The notes beneath the pieces are model-generated. The model did not search any database, was not told the origin of the DNA, and saw nothing but the letters and a program-made list of their open reading frames with translations. From positions 2,515,300-2,579,299 of the forward strand of contig JAFAYE010000001.1 of NCBI GenBank assembly GCA_019240525.1: 64,000 nucleotides of DNA, given 5' to 3'. This document shows, one piece after another, positions 59,744-64,000 of the stretch. Position 1 is the stretch's first letter. The number at the start of each line of letters is the position of its first letter. Source of the DNA: Candidatus Eremiobacterota bacterium (GTDB lineage Bacteria; Vulcanimicrobiota; Vulcanimicrobiia; Vulcanimicrobiales; Vulcanimicrobiaceae). Made by a program: the position numbers and the translations under genes.

Positions 59744-60592
59744 ATGAGCGAAACGCTACCAGCGCAATCCCAAGAGCACCAGCCCGGCCGTCAGAGCGAG
59801 ATGGAGCCTCAGCCGCTGAGCTACCCGGTATCCGCGGGGGCCGGCAAACTGCGCGACCGAACGATCTTTATTACTGGAGGCGATAGCGGTATCGGCCGCG
59901 CCGTGGCCGTCGCGGCGGCGCACGAAGGCGCCAACGTCGCATTCGTTTATCTCGAAGAAGAAGAGGACGCGGCAGAAACATGCCGCTTGGTCAAGCAGCT
60001 CGAACGCGAGTGCCTGGCGATCCGCGGTGACGTCGGCGACGAGAACTTTTGCAGGGAAGCGGTCGAGCAAACGGTGCAGCGCTTCGAGCGGCTTGACGTG
60101 GTCGTTAACAACGCCGGCGAGCAGCACGTGCAAGAGAAACCCGAAGAGATTACCGCTGCGCAACTCGAGCGAACCTTCCGAACGAATATATTCGCGCAAT
60201 TTTTCGTCGTCAAAGCAGCGCTGCCGCACCTGAAGCAGGGTTCGGCAATCGTGAACATCGCTTCGGTCACGGCGTATCAAGGCAACCCCATGTTGGTCGA
60301 CTACTCTTCGACCAAAGGCGCAATCGTGTCGTTTACGCGAGCCCTGTCAAACTCAATCGTCGATCGCGGGATCCGCGTCAACGCGGTTGCGCCGGGGCCG
60401 ATCTGGACGCCATTGATTCCGGCGACGTTTCCCAAAGAGAAGGTTGAGAAGTTCGGTCAAGACACGCCCATGAAACGGCCGGGTCAGCCGCGCGAAGTTG
60501 CGGCGGCGGTGATCTTTTTGGCCTGCGACGACTCCTCGTACATATCGGGGCAGACCATCCATGTGAACGGTGGAGAGGTGGTCAACAGCTAG
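59744..60592 (+). CDS. SDR-family oxidoreductase (general-stress type)
   Basis: A 282-residue NAD(P)-dependent short-chain dehydrogenase: TIFITGGDSGIGRAVAV (TGxxxGIG), VNNAG in VVVNNAGEQHV, catalytic Ser in NIASVTAY and Y-x3-K in DYSSTKGAIVSFT, then NAVAPGPIWTPLI. The N-terminal extension (QSQEHQPGRQSEMEPQP) and GDSGIG are typical of the YhxC/YdaD/GSP39 subgroup of classical SDRs linked to stress. Substrate unknown. Start ATG 59744. It is followed 17 bases later by the propeller-like gene. Confidence 0.92.
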   Translation: MSETLPAQSQEHQPGRQSEMEPQPLSYPVSAGAGKLRDRTIFITGGDSGIGRAVAVAAAHEGANVAFVYLEEEEDAAETCRLVKQLERECLAIRGDVGDENFCREAVEQTVQRFERLDVVVNNAGEQHVQEKPEEITAAQLERTFRTNIFAQFFVVKAALPHLKQGSAIVNIASVTAYQGNPMLVDYSSTKGAIVSFTRALSNSIVDRGIRVNAVAPGPIWTPLIPATFPKEKVEKFGQDTPMKRPGQPREVAAAVIFLACDDSSYISGQTIHVNGGEVVNS

Positions 60593-60609
60593 CGCCGTAT
60601 GCTCCGGAC

Positions 60610-61251
60610 GTGAAAGACGTTACTGAAGCGCTGCGGCTGCCGTCGCCCGCGCCGCGCCCACAAGCGCTGGCTTTCGACGGCGACAAATTGTGGATGGGTT
60701 CGATCGCGACCGATCGGCTCTACGCGATCAACCCCCGTCAATGGACGGTCATCGAGGAGGAAAAGGTGCCGGGCAAACCGTGGGGCGCGACGGTCGTCGG
60801 CGACGAGCTTCGCGTGATCTGCGGGGTGGGCGAACAGGACGACCGCGTCATCAAGCGATTCGTTCCGGGTCATGGCTTCAAGTCCCAAGGTTCGATCGAA
60901 TGTCCCGATGCGACCGGATCCCAACTGAGCTACGACGGCAGTTGGCTTTACCTGAGCCAATGGTACAATCGTCGCATTCTCGCGCTCGACGAGACCGGCA
61001 ACATCCTGCGCGAAATCAGCGTGCCTCGCGGCATTTGCGGTCAGTGCTTCGCCGACGGACATTTCTATCTCGTGACGACCGACGACGAAGCGACCGACGA
61101 GTATTTTCTCACGCGCGCGTCGGCAAACGGCGAAACGAAAACGGAAGACCTCGCGCGCATTCCCTTTGCTGCGCGCGCACTCGCGTTTGACGGCTCGCGC
61201 TTTTGGACGAACCATCGCGACGCCAACCAAATCGTCGCGTTTGAGGCATGA
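60610..61251 (+). CDS. Small beta-propeller-like protein of unknown function
   Basis: 213 residues without signal peptide. Repeats such as QALAFDGDKLWMGSIATDRL, GSWLYLSQWYNRRILALDET and ALAFDGSRFWTNHRDANQIV mark propeller blades. Three cysteines include GICGQC, so a metal or disulphide is possible. Related proteins are sometimes called glutaminyl-cyclase- or DUF-type propellers; the function is unknown. GTG 60610 lies 18 bases after the SDR stop. It ends seven bases before tRNA-Arg. Confidence 0.72.
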   Translation: MKDVTEALRLPSPAPRPQALAFDGDKLWMGSIATDRLYAINPRQWTVIEEEKVPGKPWGATVVGDELRVICGVGEQDDRVIKRFVPGHGFKSQGSIECPDATGSQLSYDGSWLYLSQWYNRRILALDETGNILREISVPRGICGQCFADGHFYLVTTDDEATDEYFLTRASANGETKTEDLARIPFAARALAFDGSRFWTNHRDANQIVAFEA

Positions 61252-61258
61252 ACATCGC

Positions 61259-61331
61259 GCGGTCGTAGCTCAATGGATAGAGCACCAGGCTTCGAACCTG
61301 TAGGTTGGGGGTTCGAGTCCCTCCGACCGCG
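61259..61331 (+). tRNA. tRNA-Arg (anticodon TCG)
   Basis: A 73-base cloverleaf: acceptor arms GCGGTCG/CGACCGC, D-arm GCTC...GAGC, anticodon loop CTTCGAA with anticodon TCG (reads CGA and wobble), variable loop AGGTT, T-arm GGGGG-TTCGAGT-CCCTC. The first anticodon-stem pair (C-T) is mismatched. No CCA is encoded after the discriminator G, so CCA must be added. It is a single gene. Confidence 0.93.
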
Positions 61332-61366
61332 ATTTCGGTTTATCGAGCGTGCCACAGGTTGCTTCT

Positions 61367-61882
61367 TTGAGGAGCGCATATGAGCTCGACTTCCAGACGC
61401 AGCGCACAGCTTTCGAGGCCCTTCTGGCAGCGGTCGTCGTGTCATCGTGCAGCGCGCCGGGGAGTCTGGGCGTTCCACCCGGCGCCGGCGCCGAGTCGAT
61501 CACGGCGTATGGCGCCAGCGGCGGCGGATACACGAATCCAAGCTATGGATATCCGGGTGGCCTGGGAGCGGCAGTGAAAGCGACCATCCCCGTTCAACCG
61601 GGGCAGATGTTGATCGTTCTCGTCGGCAGCAAAGGCATCATCGGCGGGAAGGAAATGGCCGGAGGTGCCGGCTTCAACGGGGGCGGGGGCGCGTATCGTG
61701 GCGGATTCGGCGGCGGGGGCAGTTCCGACGTTCGCATTGCCGGGGGAACGCTGGCCGACCGCATTCTGGTTGCTGGTGGCGGCGGGGGTGGCTCGTCGTT
61801 CGTCGAGATGTCGGCAACGAACGTCCATCAGAAGACGGGCGGCGCTCCGCGCGGTGACGGTCTCATCGTCATCGTTTGGTAG
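61367..61882 (+). CDS. Glycine-rich lipoprotein, probable frameshift or odd start
   Basis: The glycine-rich body (TIPVQPGQMLIVLVGSKG; FNGGGGAYRGGFGGGG; SDVRIAGGTLADRILVAGG) resembles the glycine-rich domain PF21722 of surface lipoproteins. Its lipobox region is FEALLAAVVVSSC. In this frame only TTG 61367 or 61349 start it, which gives a poor, acidic n-region. The ATG at 61380 with a strong GAGGAG ribosome site is in another frame and would give MSSTSRRSAQ. A shift near 61405-61415 would join the two into a perfect lipoprotein signal peptide. About 172 residues in the present frame. Confidence 0.62.
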   Translation: MRSAYELDFQTQRTAFEALLAAVVVSSCSAPGSLGVPPGAGAESITAYGASGGGYTNPSYGYPGGLGAAVKATIPVQPGQMLIVLVGSKGIIGGKEMAGGAGFNGGGGAYRGGFGGGGSSDVRIAGGTLADRILVAGGGGGGSSFVEMSATNVHQKTGGAPRGDGLIVIVW

Positions 61883-61883
61883 G

Positions 61884-63245
61884 CTGAAAACGTCGACGTC
61901 CCGAGCGTTGCATTCGTGCGTGGCGACAATAACGCTCGCGGGTTGTTCGCTTGCTCCACACGACGCATTGCCTTTCATGCAGAGCGGCGCGGCATTGAGC
62001 GCATTGAACACGACTGGGGCAGGCAAGATCGAGCACGTCGTCTACATCGTGCAAGAGAACCGCAGCTTCGATAATCTTTTCCAGGGCTATCCCGGCGCGG
62101 ATACCGTAGCGAGCGGCAAGAACTCGCGCGGAAGAACGATTCAGTTGAAACCAGTGAGTCTCACTGCGCACTACGTCATCGATCACTCGGCAACGGCGAT
62201 GTTTGCGGCCTGCAATGGAACGGGCAAGCTGCCCGGAACCGGCTGCCGAATGGATGGCTTCAATCGCGAAGCGTCGTTCGACTATCCGTCGGGCCTGAAA
62301 TACCCTCAATATGTCTACGTGCCGCACGCGGAATCGAAGCCGTATTTCGACATGGCGCACCAGTGGGTTCTTGGCGACCGAATGTTCCAGTCGCAGCTCG
62401 ACGAGAGTTTCGTTGCGCACCAGTACATCATCGCGGCGCGGGCGGCGTCGAGCGTCGATCTGCCCTATGGAGCATGGGGCTGCAGCGGTGGATCGGATGA
62501 CAAGGTTGGTACGATTACCGAAAACCGCGAGTACGGTTCGCTAGAGCGGGCGTGCTTCGATTACGAAACCCTCGGCGACGAGTTAGACCACGCCAGGCTT
62601 TCATGGCGATTCTATGCCAGTTCGTACGGCAGCCATCCCAGCGACGATGGTGCGGAGTGGTCGGGCTATCAGGCCGTCAAACACATTTACCATGGCCCTG
62701 ATTGGAAGAAAGATGTCATCTCGCCGAATTGGAAGTTCATCACCGACGTGCGCGCCGGAAAGCTGGCAAACTTTACGTGGATCACGCCCGTCTGTCAGGA
62801 CTCCGATCATGTAAACTGTCCGGGAGGATACGGTCCGTCGTGGGTTTCCGCGTTGGTCAATACGGTCGGTAAAAGCAAGTTCTGGAACTCGACCGCGATC
62901 TTCGTGCAGTGGGACGATTGGGGAGGAACCTACGATCACGTTCCACCGCCGTATGAAGGCTACGACAGCTTAGGCTTCCGCGTTCCCTTATTGGTGATCT
63001 CGCCCTACGCCAAACGCAACTACGTCTCGCACGTTCAATACGAGACGGCGAGCGTGCTGCGCTTTGCCGAAGATCTCTATGGCCTCGCGCGGCTCGCTGC
63101 AGCCGATAGCCGCGCGAATTCGCCGGCATCCGATTGTTTCGACTTTTCGCAAAAGGCGCGCGCTTTCGTTCCCATCAAAGCGCCGTTTCCGCCGAGGTTC
63201 TTCATGCACCTCAATGCGGACTACTTCGCACCCGACTACGAATAG
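61884..63245 (+). CDS. Phosphoesterase-family lipoprotein, second copy, possible CTG start
   Basis: About 453 residues. Lipobox in CVATITLAGCSLAP, then EHVVYIVQENRSFDNLFQGY, QWDDWGGTYDHVPPP and GFRVPLLVISPYA: the same PF04185 blocks as the protein at 32777-34216, but with a different N-terminus and LPGTGCRMDGFNRE-type insertions. A hydrolase of phosphate esters, exported. A CTG at 61884, right after the previous stop TAG, gives the best signal peptide (MKTSTSRALHSCVATITLA); TTG 61908 or GTG 61920 are shorter alternatives. Confidence 0.82.
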   Translation: MKTSTSRALHSCVATITLAGCSLAPHDALPFMQSGAALSALNTTGAGKIEHVVYIVQENRSFDNLFQGYPGADTVASGKNSRGRTIQLKPVSLTAHYVIDHSATAMFAACNGTGKLPGTGCRMDGFNREASFDYPSGLKYPQYVYVPHAESKPYFDMAHQWVLGDRMFQSQLDESFVAHQYIIAARAASSVDLPYGAWGCSGGSDDKVGTITENREYGSLERACFDYETLGDELDHARLSWRFYASSYGSHPSDDGAEWSGYQAVKHIYHGPDWKKDVISPNWKFITDVRAGKLANFTWITPVCQDSDHVNCPGGYGPSWVSALVNTVGKSKFWNSTAIFVQWDDWGGTYDHVPPPYEGYDSLGFRVPLLVISPYAKRNYVSHVQYETASVLRFAEDLYGLARLAAADSRANSPASDCFDFSQKARAFVPIKAPFPPRFFMHLNADYFAPDYE

Positions 63246-63247
63246 CG

Positions 63248-63286
63248 CCCTTCGACAAGCTCGCCCTTCGACAGGCTCAGGGTGAC
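63248..63286. repeat. Dispersed repeat at the tsaD 3' end
   Basis: Two fused partial copies: CCCTTCGACAAGCTC (63248-63262) and GCCCTTCGACAGGCTCAGGG followed by TGAC (63263-63286). The second has GGGTGAC in place of GGATGAC. On the minus strand TCA at 63277-63279 inside the repeat is the stop codon of tsaD, and the last two codons before it (Ser, Pro) also lie in the repeat. Confidence 0.85.
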
Positions 63287-64000
63287 AGGGGGAAGGCGAG
63301 GTTTGGGTCGGCGCAGAGCGTGAGCGGATCGGCGCGGACGGCATCGCGCTGATAAAACGCGGCTGCAGCGATCATCGCGGCATTGTCGGTGCAATATTGC
63401 GGCGGCGGAATGAAGGCCGGAATATCGTTGGCTCGTGCCCACGACGCGAACGCGGCTTGCAACGCAGAGTTGGCCGCAACGCCGCCGGAGAGCGCGACCG
63501 CCTTGTATTCGGCGCGCGAGTAGGCCGCTTTCAGCCGCGCCATTAGCACGTCGACAACGGCGGCTTGAAACGACGCCGCCACGTCCTCGCGCGTAGCGTC
63601 GCCTCCCGCTTCGGACTCCAGAAAATAACGAACCGACGTTTTCAAGCCCGAAAACGAGAGGTCGAGCGAGTCTCCGGAAGGGCGATGGCGTGGAAACGCT
63701 ATCGCATCGGGATTGCCTCGTTGCGCGAGCAGATCGAGCGCCGGGCCTCCAGGATAGGGAAGCCCCAGCAACCGTGCGGTCTTATCGTAAGCTTCGCCGG
63801 CGGCATCGTCGTAGGTGCGGCCGAGGACGCTCAACTCTGTTGCCGACTCGACGCTAACCAGTTGCGAATGACCGCCGGAAACGAGCAACGTGAGAAATGG
63901 ATACGGCGGTTCTTCGACGCGATCGAGGAAGGGCGCGAAAACGTGCCCGTGCAGATGATTGACGGCGTAGAGCGGCCGCTGTGACGCAAACGCGTAGGCC
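63277..64000 (-). CDS. tsaD: tRNA N6-adenosine threonylcarbamoyltransferase TsaD, partial
   Basis: The gene runs off the right edge; about 241 C-terminal residues are present. TsaD, with TsaB and TsaE, puts threonylcarbamoyl on A37 of ANN-decoding tRNAs. Visible marks are the metal-binding HLHGH in AVNHLHGHVFAP, LLVSGGHSQLVSVE, YDDAAGEAYDKTARLLGLPY, DLSFSGLKTSV and VALSGGVAANSALQ; the C-terminal CTDNAAMIAAAAF supplies the last metal ligand. The TTG at 63886-63888 is an internal Leu, not the start. The C-terminus is set by the dispersed repeat. Confidence 0.95.
   Translation of the reverse strand, partial: AYAFASQRPLYAVNHLHGHVFAPFLDRVEEPPYPFLTLLVSGGHSQLVSVESATELSVLGRTYDDAAGEAYDKTARLLGLPYPGGPALDLLAQRGNPDAIAFPRHRPSGDSLDLSFSGLKTSVRYFLESEAGGDATREDVAASFQAAVVDVLMARLKAAYSRAEYKAVALSGGVAANSALQAAFASWARANDIPAFIPPPQYCTDNAAMIAAAAFYQRDAVRADPLTLCADPNLAFPLSP

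Noticed and set aside
61065-61478. Minus-strand frame containing RGRRDSNPQPTGSKPGALS
   Set aside because: This is the well-known false protein produced by reading through the complement of a tRNA gene, here tRNA-Arg at 61259-61331.

Overview
The window is a GC-rich, gene-dense bacterial chromosome segment with no phage, plasmid or insertion-sequence signature. It carries about 63 protein genes, one tRNA and a family of short dispersed palindromic repeats. The mix suggests a deep-branching, two-membraned bacterium. There are Gram-negative-type envelope genes (a PBP1C/alpha-2-macroglobulin pair, flagellar FliJ/FlbD/FliO, hopanoid HpnJ, many lipoproteins). There are also actinobacteria-like traits (two FHA proteins beside a SEDS protein, a CGAAC-N4-GTTCG SOS box). 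A lineage such as Candidatus Eremiobacterota fits, but that is an inference from gene content, not a proof.

Layout. 1-5.1 kb: def-fmt-rsmB run into two FHA-domain genes, a SEDS glycosyltransferase and a c-type cytochrome, nearly all overlapping by 1-4 bases. 5.1-7.1 kb: a repeat-rich patch with a GIY-YIG gene, a zinc peptidase gene and a decayed copy of that gene's 3' end. 7.2-11.4 kb: a beta-propeller lipoprotein, a DUF885 peptidase and an MFS transporter. 11.3-19.2 kb: divergent pbpC and alpha-2-macroglobulin genes. 19.8-24.8 kb: a beta-oxidation operon (acyl-CoA dehydrogenase, hydratase/dehydrogenase fusion, thiolase) followed by a convergent HiPIP gene. 25-28 kb: secreted structural proteins, one with DUF6600 and tandem repeats. 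28-32.6 kb: glutamate dehydrogenase, an AlkB-like dioxygenase, a substrate-binding lipoprotein and a phosphoribosyltransferase. 32.8-40.4 kb: secreted hydrolases (phosphoesterase, S53 peptidase, retropepsin-like protein, a clan GH-A-like glycosidase) and an hpnJ without other hopanoid genes.

40.4-50.1 kb: a LexA-box promoter precedes ftsY-recA-recX. Then come a two-component pair, a small PD-(D/E)XK protein, hpt, a GH125 mannosidase, purA and an isolated fliJ-flbD-fliO trio. 58.7-64 kb: propeller proteins, an SDR dehydrogenase, tRNA-Arg(TCG), a glycine-rich lipoprotein, a second phosphoesterase and the C-terminal part of tsaD.

The most novel-looking system is at 50.2-58.7 kb. A strong promoter flanked by two palindromes drives a 41-codon leader ORF and a BlaI/MecI-type repressor. 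Next is a BlaR1-type M56 membrane protease whose extracytoplasmic domain is made of pentapeptide repeats instead of a penicillin-binding sensor. Downstream, tightly packed, are a secreted pentapeptide-repeat protein, a CBM9/DUF5916 outer-membrane-type protein, an S9 peptidase and an exported protein of unknown function. All three pentapeptide modules open with the same C-x-G-C-D-(F/Y) signature. I infer a BlaI/BlaR1-like envelope-sensing switch that uses a different sensor.

A second theme is the 27-bp repeat with GTCATCCT/AGGATGAC ends. It forms a nine-copy array, sits in frame inside the beta-oxidation fusion gene, fills the recA-recX gap where it supplies the recX ribosome-binding site, and supplies the tsaD stop codon.
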